The notes beneath the pieces were generated by a model. The model worked only from the letters and a program-made list of their open reading frames with translations, had not been told where the DNA came from and ran no database searches. This document shows, piece after piece, positions 1 to 14,000 of a stretch of DNA of 64,000 nucleotides. Where the stretch lies: assembly GCA_016165875.1 (NCBI GenBank), contig JABBOT010000002.1, forward strand, positions 40,123,073-40,187,072. The letters are read 5' to 3'. Position 1 is the stretch's first letter, and each line of letters begins with the position of its first letter. This DNA is from Acanthopleura granulata. Lineage: Eukaryota > Mollusca > Polyplacophora > Chitonida > Chitonidae. The translations under genes were made by a program, and so were the position numbers.

Positions 1-491
1 GATAAGCCCTTACGTATTACATTTATGTAATCATTGGAAATTGTAATATCACTTACTGTAATTATATAAACAAGTTTTATATGTCCCTGGTGATGGTTTG
101 ACAGAATCCAATGAGCGACAAACTAGATTTGCATAAGTCATCTACAAGTACATTAAGCAGTATACAACAAAAGCAAGGCTTTATCAGTTAACAACTGTGT
201 TAGTGTAAAGAGTGCATCTAGAATGTACAGTGACTAAGGGTGCCACCCAGAAGGTCTACTACCAGTGGAAGGCCATCTCGGAATGGGTCAACTACTGGGA
301 ATTAGTAAGTGTAAACACAACAAAATAGTGAACCCTCAAGAATCAGGAATCAGAATTCAGGATCCAGGAGGCATCAAACCCAAGCCCAGTGGTTACAGCC
401 AACTCAGAAACGGAAACACCAGGAAAAACCCAACGTCCATGCTGAATGTACAATAAAAACCTACATCGTGTAATTGGAGGGCCCGTCTTAC
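1..491 (-). other. intron following the last visible exon of the long gene
   Basis: This is sequence downstream, on the minus strand, of the donor at 491/490. No further exon with both splice sites is visible before the window edge, so the gene's remaining exons lie beyond base 1. The 63-codon plus-strand open frame at 265-456 has no splice or compositional support and is treated as chance. Confidence 0.55.
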
Positions 492-677
492 CGTCTGCTG
501 CTCCACACCCCCATTAGCAGTGACAGCAGCGGCGGTAGGCGGGCTGAAGGTGGGCTGGTCTTTGAACTGTCCGTCGGCAGGGACTGTGGAAGCTGTGCTT
601 ACCACCTGGTGATGGTAGTCTTCAAGGCCCGTCTGGGCATACTGGTATGAGGGCGTCATCTGATTCTGAACCATGTG
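492..677 (-). CDS. internal coding exon of the long minus-strand gene, with two possible donors
   Basis: Reading on the minus strand, a pyrimidine-rich acceptor (TTTTTTGTGTCTTTACAG) precedes CACATGGTTCAG. The exon is open for 62 codons and ends at ACG before GTAAGA, phase 0 at both ends. The peptide begins HMVQNQMTPSYQYAQTG and continues with a His/Tyr patch (DYHHQ) and an Ala/Pro/Thr-rich tail ending GGVEQQT. A second consensus donor (GTG before GTAAGC) lies inside the exon at 603/602, also phase 0, and would give a 25-codon short form. There is no known domain; the composition is that of a disordered region in a regulatory protein. A faint resemblance to the disordered N-termini of RBFOX-type splicing factors was noticed but is too weak to name the gene. 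The open frame, two good donors and retained CpGs in a CpG-poor intron setting support it as real. Confidence 0.75.
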
Positions 678-3600
678 CTGTAAAGACACAAAAAACATAC
701 CTTGTCAACGACCGAGGTGTAAGCCCAAAGTGTCAAGATACAACTGTATATGTACATGTAAATAACCAGATCCCATATCTACAGACATCTCAACACGGAC
801 ACAATAGCCTTGTTGATGTTTACGCTACATATACATGTAGGTAGGTTCTCATACATGTGGGCTACATGTAGGCATGTAACAAGGTGATGTAATAAACAGT
901 CAGGATTCATGTATGTATGTGCACATGTCCATACACCAACTCACTGCAGATATCCTTCCACGTGATAATGTAATGTTGTTCACCACAAGCGAGTGAAATC
1001 TGCTCATCTGGCCAAGGCAGCATTGTAGTGAGCTCTTATAACAAACACTGAGACAACAATTTCAACTATTCAAACCAACACATTGACCAACATATAGAGG
1101 ACAATGTCCCCTTTGATTAACATGGAGAAGGAGAAACATTCAATCTTCACAGCATTACTTTACCTGACTTGTTAAGACAAAGCCCCTAGGCTATCAGGGC
1201 ATGATAAAACAAACTGCTGATTGATAGTTTCATCTACTCAGGACTTGCACACATGTGTGTGAGCAGATGCCACATGTGCAAGTGTAAAATTGGGTCCATT
1301 TCCACGTATCGCTATAAAAACACAGTACGTGATTAAAAGAGATATCCATACGTACGAAGAAAAGCTTCAATCAAAGGCTTTTTGACTAGACTATTTAGAT
1401 TCTACAAGCCTCGCAAATGACATTGGACCAACGCCATGGAAAAAAATAACCTACCAGCATCTTTGCTCCAGGAAAAAAATTCAAATGAAAACGATGACTT
1501 CAGACGAACAGATCTAAATTTACACTGGTACAGGTGCCAGGCTCTCAAACTAATAGTGCAGCTGATGTGAGCCTCTAAGTGGATGTTCAGGAAGACACAA
1601 GAGAGCTGCGCAAATTCATCAGTGCCCACTGCGTACAAACGTACATGAAGGACTACCACAAGTATGAGAAGTCTATGTTCTAATATGTGTCCTTATCACA
1701 AGCTAGAAAGCTCAAGACCAGGGCCATTGGTAATTGCTTCAATTTACTGATATGCCATGGAGGGGGAACCAGCATTGGTGGAGATTGGGAACAATTTGGA
1801 GTCTAATTTGTAAATAACCATAATGATGGTGTATTATCCAAATGTCATAACCAATACAAAGGTCTGCTTAATACAAGTTTAAATGGCAGTTTCTCATTGC
1901 CCAAAATGTCAGCTGCTGGTCTGAGCAGTACCCTTATGAAAGGTTGGGATAAACAATCAGCAGCCAGCAGGAGTATGATCAAACCAACATTCACCACATA
2001 GTAATAGGAATTTAGTTGACATCATAGCCCCTTTAGGGCTATCCCTTCATTTTGCACTAACTGCCAACTGGACTAACATTGACAGGATAAAAAATACTAC
2101 CAGCTTCTATTTCAATGCATAAAACGTAACTGATCAATACCACCAAATCAAAAATAACAAAAATAAAGACTTTTGGTCAAGAGGCTGATGCATGGAAATA
2201 GGGAATCAAGCTGGCATCAGTTTGCCTTGAACATGAATAGGGAAATTAGATAAAAAAAACTATAGCACTGAATGAACGGATACTTGTAGTTTTCAGTTTA
2301 CTATACATTTATGAACAACAACTATGATTGTATATCATACAAGTATACATGCCCATGGATTAAAAACAGAAAAATACATGTAGATTAGGGAGGGTCAGAC
2401 AAAGTACAGGTAATGGCCATAATAAAAACGGACTGGTTGAGACGTTAAACTGGTTTATCTTTGGCTACACACTATATAAGGGTGAGCACAGATGTGCTTT
2501 TTCCCTATCATGTAATCCATGTACATGTATCTTTCATTAAATCAGAGGTCGTTACTAATATCAGCGCCGAGGATCCATGGTGTGGCTGATAGAAGTCAGT
2601 CAACTGGGTCCCCCGACATAATAGAGCACTCATCATAACAGGGATGATAATGGCGGATGCAACACTGCAGTAAGCCACTGGCCTAGATAAACATCCTTTT
2701 ACATGCCCCAGTAGATTTATATGTAAATGTGTACTTACTATAACATTGAAGCCTAGGACATGCTTGGCATGCATGACGCACCTTCTGGAGAGATTCTAAA
2801 TTAGTCCTGTTTCTACAGCGAACAGCAGTGAGTGATGAGCAAAGAAAGCTGTGGTTAACGAACCAACATTTAACCTCCCCTATAGCCACAGCATGTACAG
2901 CACAAAATGGAGGCTGTATCTGAGGAGTCAGTGATGGATATACTGAACACACACACACAGACTCATTCGCTGTGGTACCTATCCCAAATTTCTGCTCTCA
3001 AACTAGATCAACAAGTTCACGGCTTTTAACAGCTATTCCTGTTGTCCCTTTTCAAATGTGTATAAACATATCTCCACACTTGTTTTACAACACAGACAAT
3101 TTAACCTTCAGGTCCAATGCGACATAGCCAAAAGGTAAAAAAAAAAAAAAAAGAATTGATGAAAAAAGAAAAGGGGCAAAAATAAGAATTTTTAGATGCT
3201 GAATTGGCACACTGCCTTAAGACACAAGTGAAGTCTTTTAAACAGAATTAATGAAGGAAAGCTTTTTCTACACTAAAGCTTAATGCATGGGAGAGAGTGA
3301 AATAAATATGCCCTTAGGGTTGTTCTACGACATACAATGACCCAGACTATTCTGTATGGTACCATTACTTTATCTAGGTGATTAGCTTAGGGCTAAAGGG
3401 GAACCTCTCTTCCAACTACATGTACATGTACCAATGGAGATCAATTTGGGTCTACACGTAATTTATCACCACCGACAAAACTATCCTGTGTCTGGATAAA
3501 ATTGCTGCCATTAATTCATTATACCATGAGCATCACAAATGTTATGGGTTCCATGCATAATGTCAGCTGGGCCACTCTAACAGGATGTGGTTCATATAGC

Positions 3601-4441
3601 ATGATTCATTTCAGCAAGTCCTAACTCAGATACATATACACATAAGTACATATACATATCGTACTGAACTGACCAATACAAAAGAAATGATATAGGCATT
3701 CTTTACAGGTCAAACCTCTGGCGCTGCTTGCCAACAGAGGGTATCCTCCTCCAGCTTAACTACCAGGTTGATGTTTTATCTGACCTTTGAATGCTCCATG
3801 GTTGTGGTCTGGATGCCCTTCTCCACAGCCTGAAGTACAACTCTATTACTGGCAGTCAGCATTTTCCTCCCAAAAGGCCAGGGCCTCCTACCAAGTCACA
3901 GTCACGAGAGCTCAACAGCCCTCAACACAATACTTCCCTTGGCACCAAAAAAGCACTTGTGATTAAATATCACACCAACATCCCATAGATTTCCGTTCTC
4001 CTGGTTCACACGTTTACATTACAAGAGCCATTTTGTACAGCAAATTGCCGATTAAACTACAGCTGCACATGATACCATACCAGCACTGTGCCAGGCTACT
4101 GGAGACTGGTGTTTGCTTGCACTCTGGGCAAGGCTTGTTATTAAACTACCCCAAATGAGACTGCTCATATCTAGTCTTAGTAATATCTGTACTATCTGCA
4201 ATCACATGCCTTCTGTAAATGGATGCGAAAAACATGAATTATTCATTTTGTTTGGCAGACCCGTGGCCAATCCTTTGACAGGCAGAGAAATCAAGTGTCT
4301 AGGCAGATCGGGGGAGCCTAGGAAGCATCAATATCACTTCTTTTACCAGTTGACTTGAAGTCTTTCGAAACCAAGAGGAACTAATCCATCACAAGTACAG
4401 GCAGGTCAAAGAAGAGTAATAAGAGTCTATCCAATACTAAC
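678..4441 (-). other. intron of the long minus-strand gene
   Basis: This intron is CpG-poor and rich in TACATGTA words, with a poly(A) run near 3139-3157. Several short open frames (for example 1402-1659 and 2508-2958 on the minus strand) lack a convincing acceptor and donor pair. No RNA gene or mobile element is recognised. Confidence 0.6.
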
Positions 4442-4536
4442 CTGCAGATGTGCTGAGAAAGGCTGGCCCTTGGTAGGCAGGGAGCCTATGGATGCAGGAG
4501 CCAGGCAGGCCATCTTTTTGTCTCCGTGCGCGCCAG
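4442..4536 (-). CDS. internal coding exon of the long minus-strand gene
   Basis: On the minus strand the frame ends at CATCTGCAG before GTTAGTAT, a good donor in phase 0. The peptide includes DKKMACLAPASIGSLP and then TKGQPFSAHLQ, which runs naturally into the next exon (HMVQNQ...). The 5' boundary is less certain. The nearest acceptor, CTTGTTAG before CTGGCGCGC, gives a phase-1 start. In-frame phase-0 alternatives lie further upstream, at ACTCAG before CACAAG and GGCAG before CTGAGG. The same frame stays open upstream through FTVLVFGTMFMLNLLAG, which looks like a hydrophobic signal segment, so an alternative first exon here is conceivable. GCGCGCACGG is a CpG cluster in an otherwise CpG-depleted stretch. 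Function unknown. Confidence 0.6.
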
Positions 4537-7500
4537 CTAACAAGTTCAGCATGAACATAGTACCAAAGACAAGCACTGTAAACTTGTGCTGAGTCCTCAG
4601 CTGCCTAATTTACTGATCAATACAGGGACCCTCTGATCAATTATAGCCTGGTAGGGGCCAGAGGGGAGGTTATGGCCAAGCTGTGGTCAGAAATAGATGT
4701 ACATGGGCAGCACAGGCAACTCACTAACAAACTGCTGAACACTACAGCTGTGTTGGTCACAACTCAGTATTTCTATGGTCAATGGACAAAGGGAGTTGGA
4801 CTGCCCAGCTTGGCTGTAGTCCCCTGCTGAGGGTAACCCAGCACTGTCTATTACATCAGCAGTAAACACAAGCCTCCACTTGGAAAGAAGAATGCCAGTC
4901 TGTTAAGAGTTAAATCAAACACAAAGGAGATCCTGTGGCTCAGTAGATAAACTCTGATAAGTTAGTGTATCACACAGTTCATTGGTGTCATTACCAATAA
5001 CTTGTCAAAGTCATCAATATACTAGCATCAAAACACAGTCTACGGATGTCTGGAACCACATGACCCTAATATGCTTATCCATGTAGCATGTATCATGTGT
5101 GATTGTCATTTCATGTGTGTATATATTGCATGTATGTGAACATGTGTTAGTACTTATGTGTACAGGACGACTTCCTTCCTGATCTGATATGTGTACTTAG
5201 CCCATCCCCTCACTGCATGAATCACTGACAGCCCATTCCCTCTGTTCACTAAGGGACAGATCATAACACACATGAGCTGGCCATGTCACCATAATCCAAA
5301 CACCTTGTGCCTACACCATTACACACAAATCACAGGAAGGGCATTGCATACATGTAATCATGTATTACAAGCTGTTTCTTTTCATGTTTATTTTTTTTTG
5401 GTTTTCTTCTCTTACATTGCTGGGGACCTGTGGTCAGTGTATTGAATACTTTGAAAACTTCCAACATGAAGACTGTTGTATGGATCCTTAAATGTCCATG
5501 GGTTAGGAATCAGCAATGCATGCATGTTAGTGGTGCTCCCATCGATACAGCAAGCTTCTCCAGGCCCAAAGGCCTCCCTTGCTGCATATTACCACTACCC
5601 AGCCCTTAATGAACTCACTGATGTGATCCACAGAGCCTTCCTGCCTTTCAGTACAAGACAAGGTAATTACACAATTCCCCAGTGGCATAATCCTAGGCCT
5701 GCAGACCCTGTGTTTAGTGCATCCGTATGTTCCCTGTTCAGTCTGCTAATTTTAAGATTTACAGATCCTTATAACAGAGCTGATGAGGTTCCCTACTAAT
5801 ACAATTGACATGTATGTAGATAAAGCAAAAATCGAGGAAGAAAGAAGTCCATCAAGGTCCAATAATCCCACATGTAGATGTATATATACATGAAAATAAT
5901 GAGGGGTACTTAAATACTACAACATATGCATTGCATACACATTCTCAGATGGAAATTTATAATGAATATGCATGAACACAATGTACATAAATGATTCTTG
6001 CATGCATATAATACATGCAGTGTGCATGTCTTTTCATTAGTTAGTGTAAGTGCACATAAGACCTCCATGTACATATGTACATGAATGCATACATGTAGAA
6101 TGCATAACCGCGCTGTTATTTTCACAGGTGAATAAAAGGTAAATGTACCTTCACATATACCTGCAGTTGTACCAGATGCAATGCAGATGTTTAAGAATGT
6201 GTCTGTGTAGTTTGTTTTCCTTATCTATATAATAGCTCCTCCAACATGCCTATATTGTGTAAAATGTGCAAAGCTTTACATAATACAGTGTGTGTCCATG
6301 AATAAGCAGGTTACTACGAACAATGTAAGTACCAAGGTGCATCTTACTTCAGCTCAACAACTACAGCTCTTACACAAAGAGTGATGAAGATGGCATAAAA
6401 TGATTTATTGCCAATCAAACGTTTGATGTGTGTCTGCTCTGAACAAAAGAAAAAACAAAGGAAAGACATTCTTTGAAGTCACTGAACAAGACAAATGGAA
6501 AGCACAAGCAGAGTAACTCTGATAAAAGAAGACTTCATTGTGACATTTCATCAAAAATGCTGAATTATTCTGTTAAAATGAAGTTGTCTTTTTAAGGACT
6601 CGTAACACTACTGGTGCATAATGTAATGCAATCAGTGGATTGCAAGACAAATGGTACTGAAACAATTTATAACATACACATATGTAAGATGTTTCATCAG
6701 TGGCCTCATTGGATAAAGGTTTCAACGTGTGGAACTTTCTTTCAGTCTGATTAATCCAAACTGTTTATGTGCCAAAGATCAAGACACAGACAAGGTGAAT
6801 GCTGAATTGTATTCACCACTAATTCAGGCATTTCATCCCATGCTGAGAACAACTTCTGCATGACAACATTTGCAAAAGGGAGACAATATCAAAGTGTACG
6901 TGTATGTATTTTAACAAAGCTGGGCTATGTTCTAACCCTGAACAAAATACCTGAGGCCCTAATAGTGAGATCATCACAAGTATCTTCCATGCATTATGCA
7001 ACTACCCTTCATGCATGAAATAAATCTGATCTTTCTTTGAACCATATAAACTTAAATTTTGTATGACATACAGTAAATGTACTGTACAGAGTGTGATCTC
7101 TGAGATTAAAAAGAATACAATAGAAAGTCAAGATAAAATGATTATTACAATTTATACAAGTCTAACATTCTAAATGTATCAACAATAATATAGAAGTCCA
7201 GAATCTAAATGTAGGAGACAGGTCTGAACTGCGAATGGAAATGTCATGAATGTACAAACATCTATTATATACCTGTGTAACAATACACTCAGGCCAACAC
7301 AGCAAGCCACAGAAAACTGAAATACAGTCTTTACAATTATAAAGACAGTGTCCATTACATATATAAGTATTTAATCAGAGGAGCAAGGAGGTTACTATGT
7401 TGCACCCACAAGTGCCTATATCTACTTTTGACACAGTGACCAAACAGAGCAGTATTAAGTAAAAGCATTAAATACAGGTACACTGTGTAGGTAACTAAAG

Positions 7501-8533
7501 TTAACTCCATCTTTTTCAATACATAAACTTGAACTTTTGTTCCAAATGTTGTTGGTAAATGATATATCCCAAATGAAAACAACTGGCATGAAATTAACTG
7601 AAAATACCCATGACAAATTTAGCAACACCATTTTATCCGAAAACAATACCAGAGGAAAGCCAACATGTCTTCTGAGCTACAACTGTGATTCCCTTCTTTC
7701 AGATGTTGAATGTTACATCACATACTGTACACAAATAGACCAGGCGTCAACTGTGACTGTGTGTAGTTGGTTATCTGAGGGGGTCTGATCGCTGTGGGGT
7801 GACTACATGTACATGACTTATGGTGGATTAGAGCTAATGAAGAGGCCAGGTGTGAGAAACTAGCTCTGAATCAGTCACACTGGGTATTAGTGGCCACATG
7901 CATGGCTGCTTAACCAGATTTCTTCCCAATCGATGGCATTACTCAGTGCTCAGGGAATGACACAGGCATCCACATGGGGTCAATACCAGGCCATACTATA
8001 CTGACACCACCAGCCATTGTTTACCTCCTTTCACAGCTCATTCACAGCATACTTATCTACTTCAAAACACACGTCTGTCAATAAACCCAAGTTTACAAAG
8101 GTGTCTGGCAGACACCTCTGATTAAAGAACACAATTTGCGTGGTAATTGCAGGAAGGGAGAATTATTACGCCTGGTTATATACTGTAGCATGTTTAATGT
8201 GTTTCTCACATTTATAAGGTACGGATTTCTACATAAAACCTGATCAATCCGAATTATTCTCATGTACTAAAAATTAATGCTAACACAGGATGTAAGGTCA
8301 GGAAGTTCTGAATTAAACTAAAAGCATATCTAATGGTTAATATGCTATATACATATGTCCCAATATGTTAAATCACAGACTACGCTACGATGCTCATGTC
8401 TATGTTCAATAGTCTTTTGTTTCATACCATCACACTCACACACCATTAACCTGATAGGTGATCAAAATAAGTTACCAATTTTGATTCAAGGCACAAAACC
8501 AGTATTACTGCACACTACAAAGGAACATTACAC

Positions 8534-8655
8534 TTGATTTATTTATTTATTTGATTGGTGTTTTACGACATACTCAAGAATATTTCACTTATACGATGGC
8601 GACCAGCATTACGTGGAAGAAAACCAAGTAAATCCCAAGGTAATCCATGACGACA
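8534..8655 (-). repeat. truncated tRNA-derived SINE, minus orientation
   Basis: It reads TGATTTATTTATTTATTTGA followed by TTGGTGTTTTACGACATACT and then the ACGATGGCGACCAGCATT segment. This is the reverse complement of the 3' core and AATAAA tail of the full copy at 28303-28566. It fades out after about 120 bp, so the tRNA-like head is missing. Confidence 0.85.
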
Positions 8656-9792
8656 TACATTTACCCAGAAAAAGGCATGTGCATGTAGAGAAACATTTTA
8701 CACATGAAAATTCCCCTTCCACACATGATGCCAAGTTGTTAACATCATCACTATTTTTTCCTGTAACAAAAATGACAAACATCTGTCCCACCTTTAAACA
8801 AGGAAGGATCAATATGAGCTGTAAATTAATCAGCCTATTAGAACATCTGATGAACAATGTTGTATAATTTTTTGTGTAAGTCAGTATTTAGCTTGGAAAT
8901 TTTCCAGTAGAGATACTATTCGTGTGTACATGTATGTGTGGTGTATTTCAGTACAAGCTGCAAGCCTTGAAAGGCAGTCATAATCAGCCCAAATGGACAC
9001 AGGATCCATGTAAAAAAAACAGTCATTTCATGAAAAATGCATGAATATTCCAACACAACGGAGATCGGGGGAAAAAATCAGCTCAAGCAGTAACAGATGC
9101 CACCAAATTTGTTCATGGTGAACTAACTTGTTTTACGTTCATATGCATATTTTTCATATGCTTGTAGTTAAAAGATGTGTACAATATGTGCTTTTCTGCT
9201 GCAAACTTAGAAGCGCAGGGAAAATCACGACGTATAGAAGGCCAGAAAGAAAGATTCTGTAGGCACAGCATAATAGTTCAGTATCTGTACAGGGGCATAC
9301 AATGGCCTCAACATGTGAAGGTCTGCTTAAAACCCTAACCAGTTCCGGCCACATGAGTTGGGCATGTCAAAATATATTTCAAGCCAACTGGAGAATGGTT
9401 GAAATTCCTTAAAACAGAGGGCACTCTGCAGATAACTGCACCACATTCAGAAAATATGGGTTCACAGTTCAAGTACAATTTATGTTTAATGTGCTGAGTG
9501 TATAAACTATACTGCCAAGGTGCGAGTATATCAAGTACATGTATGTCACGAACATTATTCGCATGCAATGATGCAGGCCACAACATCCTTTATTCTTAGC
9601 AACAGCTACATACATGAGCATACATACATGTACCAATGGCAGCACTGAGCTATTTTCCCAAAATGCATCATACATACATGTATGCAAGGAAATGCAAGAT
9701 TTATACAGCTTGAATCAAACAGTGCCTCAAGACAGTGTCCGAAGATGTAAACCTTCATTTACATATTTATAAATACATTGATACAAGTGTTC

Positions 9793-9815
9793 ATATATAT
9801 ATATATATATATATA
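9793..9815. repeat. (AT)n microsatellite
   Basis: An uninterrupted AT dinucleotide run of about 11 units inside an intron. Confidence 0.95.
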
Positions 9816-10897
9816 GGGAATGACCATGTGTCCTGGGCAAAACAGTTAACTAGCGTTAACATGTACATGTATGTTGAGTGGATGTATTAAGCTAGACTAG
9901 TGAATAAAGAGGCATTCATTATACAGGGGCAGGCAGCCGGGCAGTCTTGGCCTGGATGTCAGGCTCACAGGTGGCCTGGCTCTAATCCATCTCCAGGATA
10001 CAGTTAATCTAAATGGCATTTGCATATTCCATAAAGGATAGAAGATTCATCCAGCCAGATACAGCGGTTGTCTGCCACAGCCATCTGCCATTAACCCATA
10101 CTCAGGATAATGCATTGTAGTCATGCTGTCAGGCATCAGTACATGTATGCATATGAGAACTCAACCATGGTAAGGAATGAAATAACAAAACTTCATAGGA
10201 ACTGGTATCTACCCTTCAACAAATTGATTAAACAAACACAGGCCTGCTTTCCCTATAATTATTTTGTTTTTTTCAATGGAAAATTTACCCTGCATGTTCT
10301 AGTTTCACTCACAGGCTAGTGGCCATTTTGGCCAGCAGTGACAACCCCAGTTTGCGTCAATGCAAGGAGTCAGGGGTGGGGGATTACTTCTAGGTCACTA
10401 TACATAATCAAGTCAGAATGTTAATCAGATATACATGTGCTATGTATGTGGAACAGGGAATATTTGTGTACAACAAATTGTAGGCACAGGGCCAGTGGTG
10501 TGACAGATGAGCCTGTACAGTGTGTGCAGACAAAGGCAGAGCCAGCAGCCCTGACAAAGGTCATACAGCTGAGGAAGTGTGAGTAGCCATGCTACCCGTC
10601 CTTTGTTCCCAGTCTGCGCAGCTGAAATCAATGCGCTCTAACTCAGCCTGCATGTCAGGGACACCCTCCAGCACTAATCAGCAGACATTTTTAAATGAAG
10701 CAAACCCACATGTTTTCCTATCAGCATCACCACCATACTCCTTACCATGACAGCACACTAACTATTTCTACACATTTATCAATAAAATCAGATGAAAGAT
10801 TAGGAAGGAGAGGCCTTGGCTGCTGGTAGCCAGAATCCCAGAGCGGTTGCTGGCTGTAGAGAGAGGGCCACCATGACAGGGCGCTGTGTGTACTTAC

Positions 10898-11070
10898 TGC
10901 TGCTGTCTTGCTGGCATGTGTCACTGATCTCTGGAGATTGGCCTGTACATGGGCCAGGGCAGTCTGTTGCTGGTGAGAAAGGGCAGAAAGATCCCGGTTC
11001 ACCTGAAGTGCTTGAGGGAGAGCAGTAGCAGGCTGGTGATGGTGCGGATGCAGCTGGTTTAGGCCTTTAG
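10898..11070 (-). CDS. internal coding exon, His/Gln-rich, of the long minus-strand gene
   Basis: On the minus strand a pyrimidine tract (CCTGTCTCTCCTGACTCAAG) leads into the exon, which ends GCAGCA before GTAAGTAC, a consensus donor in phase 0. The peptide has LHPHHHQPATALPQALQ and then SHQQQTALAHVQANLQ and SKTAA. It is a Gln/His/Ala-rich, probably disordered or weakly helical segment typical of transcription or RNA regulators, with no named domain. Two acceptors are possible. CTCAAG gives a start at 11070 in phase 1. The cassette ending AAACCAG gives a start at 11053 in phase 0 and a 52-codon exon that joins in frame with the exon at 15729-15809. I prefer the phase-0 reading. The plus-strand open frame across the same bases is its shadow. 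Confidence 0.75.
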
Positions 11071-14000
11071 CTTGAGTCAGGAGAGACAGGTACATGTTTA
11101 TCAGTCCTGCCATACCCAGTTGACATTGATCTACAGCAGACAGCCTCCCTTACCCAGAGAACTCCCCAGTAACCATGGCAACACCAATTCAATTGAAATC
11201 TGTGCTCTGACTCAATTCCTGGCCATCTTCCCCCTCATGTATGACTGTAATGATTTTCTTCTTCTGTTCTCCTAAGTCTTTGTAACCATGGAAATTCTTA
11301 ATGACGACTTACTATCTTCCCACAAGTGTAGCAAAATGGCATCCGCATAATCCACAATAATGAGCTAACACATACATGTACATGTGCAGTGGTTCCCCTA
11401 CTGAAACATCTGGGCCTGCAAGACGTATTATCCCTCAGTAATACTAAATTTCCATGGCAACTGAATTTCCCTGACGAGACACCGCCCAGGGCTAGCTCTG
11501 AGAATGATATGTGAATTCCTTGAAGAACCCTTGTAATGTTGAATGAGTTCAATGTGAAACACGGATAACTGGGATAACTGCTTCCCCTGAAGACCAATAA
11601 CGAAATCCTTGGCCTTTATCCACATGCATGTACCATCATGCCGTGTATATCTATTTCGATACACTCATTAATAGGCTGTTTTTTTGGCACATATCTAATG
11701 AGCCTTCCAATTAAATATGCATGGTGAAACAGGACTAAGCCCAGCTGACATATGCTGGTTTGCACATATACATAATCCATTTCTGTGCCATGCATGTAAA
11801 AGCTGATATATATCAGAACTCTTAATATACGCATATGAAATGTCTGTTTGAGAAACAAGTGAGCATACATGTACTTGGTGTTCGAAGTATGTGAGCCAGT
11901 AAGGTCAGAAAAACGTGGCAATATTATGAAAATGGAATATACAACTATGAATAACTTGAAACACGAAAGCCAGATGTAAAATACATGTAAAATATTACCT
12001 ATTTGAAATTCTCCAAGATAAAAAGGGTAATTCTGTGTCATTTCAGGTAGTCATTATTTTCTCCCATATCGTGCAGAAAAGTCAACTTATTTCAGTAGAA
12101 GTCTAATGTTACACTATTTTAAGTTAATGAACACCTTGGAATTGCATAACACTTAACTGTATTAAGTATGTAGAATATTACCTGATTTAAAAAGGTAATT
12201 AACAATGTCAGCACTTTTAATTGTGCATATATTGCACAGTACATATAGCATGTAAGCCTGTTTTGAAGTACATCTGTTGTCAATGGAAAATGTACACAGA
12301 CAAGACAACTGATAACACAAGTGTTAGGTTGATACAGTATTCACTGAATGGTGCTTTTACAGTGTATCATTTATAATACTTTATTTTATATAGAACATTT
12401 CACTTGTGACACACTGACCTGAACGAAGCCATACCAGTGCAAAGCTAATGTGCAAACTACAGTTATTTATACTCTCTACCAAATGCCTAACAAACTTTCT
12501 GGTGTGAGAAAACCCTGGGTTTGACCAGGACGAAGTAGACTTCAGTCACAACACTTCAAATGATAACCTCTCAGAATAGTGATCGATCTATGACAAAAGG
12601 ATGATTTAAGAAGATAGGGATGCCTTGGGGTAAGGCTCAAATGTCAGTTCTTAACACCCAGCAGCTATGTTCTGGTCACTGGCACCCCCAACCCCTTGTG
12701 TGCAGCAGCAGGAGCCAGGGTGAAGGGTTGAGGAACACATGTGGTGACCTTACACCCTGCTGTTTCCAATGGCCTTGGTACAAGTTTACTCAATTCTTGT
12801 CTTCAGTACATCTGGGAATGGATGGCCAGATTCCCCCCAAACTTACAGGCATAATCCCTAGGCCCCAGAAGCTAATTAAATCAAAGCACTTGTAGATAAA
12901 TTTAACAGAGCTCTCAGAACTTCTGCTGACTTCTAACCTAGAAAAAGGCTTATCAAAACCAGCCATATGTATAAGGGCAGACTACTGGCCACCCACGTAA
13001 ATAAACAACCTTTCTGAGCGAGCTCCAGTTTACATGTACATTTGTCTCTAAAAGTCTTAACCCTTTATTCCATCAGCTGGTTACATTAACTTTTTTGTCA
13101 GAAGGTTTCCACACTGGAAGCTGAAGCTATGTTTTGTTTGAGGCATACTTTTGGGGTAAGCTAGAGACATATCGACAAGTATCCTATTCAGTGTAAGCAC
13201 ATGCATGGAACCAGCTCATTGGCTGACGTGGCAGCACCACTCCCATGGCATTTCAGCTGCCCTGGATACAGACAGGTTCAGGATCCCATGAAACCTGCCA
13301 CCATTTGATGGGTGCAGGCACCATCTGGATCAGCTTACCACAGGAGCTGGCTGTAAACATACTGCAGACATCAGAGAGAGATTTCAAATTAACTGGAGGA
13401 GACATGAAATTCTAGCTTATCTGATCCCCCAGAGAAAAAACCCAGCATTTGTACCTTGTGTGACTGTGCTCTTTTACTCCCATGTATTGAAATGCAGGCA
13501 AATAAAAAGGCTCTCTAATAGATTGCCATTAATGTGAGCATTCTAACTTGACTATGTCGTATGAGTATACAATCTGACTTTCAGGCATAAAAACACAAAT
13601 ACATGAATGTGTACAGTACAAGTGATGCTACACTGATTTTGGTGTGGCACTTAGCAGATACATGCAGGAGGGAGGCGGGGAGGGTGGGGTTGTCTGTAAG
13701 TAAAAGGACACCATATCCATCTTATGAACAAGAATGTCAGCAAAAATAAATCTGTCAGCAACACTAACGTTTCATAACAAGAACGTAGAACACTGGACAA
13801 GGATTTATTGCACAAGGAGGTGCAAGGATCAGTTTGTATAAACTTACACCATTTATCATTCAAACTAGCTCACAATGGCAAACCCTTCCTGTCAAGAGCA
13901 CATGCTGTTTCAATCTGGCTTCAGGGTTCTACATCTTCACAGGAAACCTTTCAGCCATCTGATCCAGACAAGAAATAACATTTCCTAAGACACCAACCCA

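Larger units (their letters stand above)
4537..10897 (-). other. intron of the long minus-strand gene
   Basis: This is a long CpG-poor intron. It holds a truncated SINE copy (8534-8655), an (AT)n run (9793-9815) and many TACATGTA words. Open frames of 60-85 codons on both strands here overlap each other and lack coding features. Confidence 0.6.

Noticed and set aside
11314..11362. Minus-strand microexon candidate reading LIIVDYADAILLHLWED before GTAAGT
   Set aside because: The donor is good, but the acceptor lacks a pyrimidine tract and the phase does not fit neighbouring exons.
11616..12041. Minus-strand 141-codon open frame
   Set aside because: Intronic, composed of the local AT/TACATG-rich sequence, with no acceptor, donor or domain.
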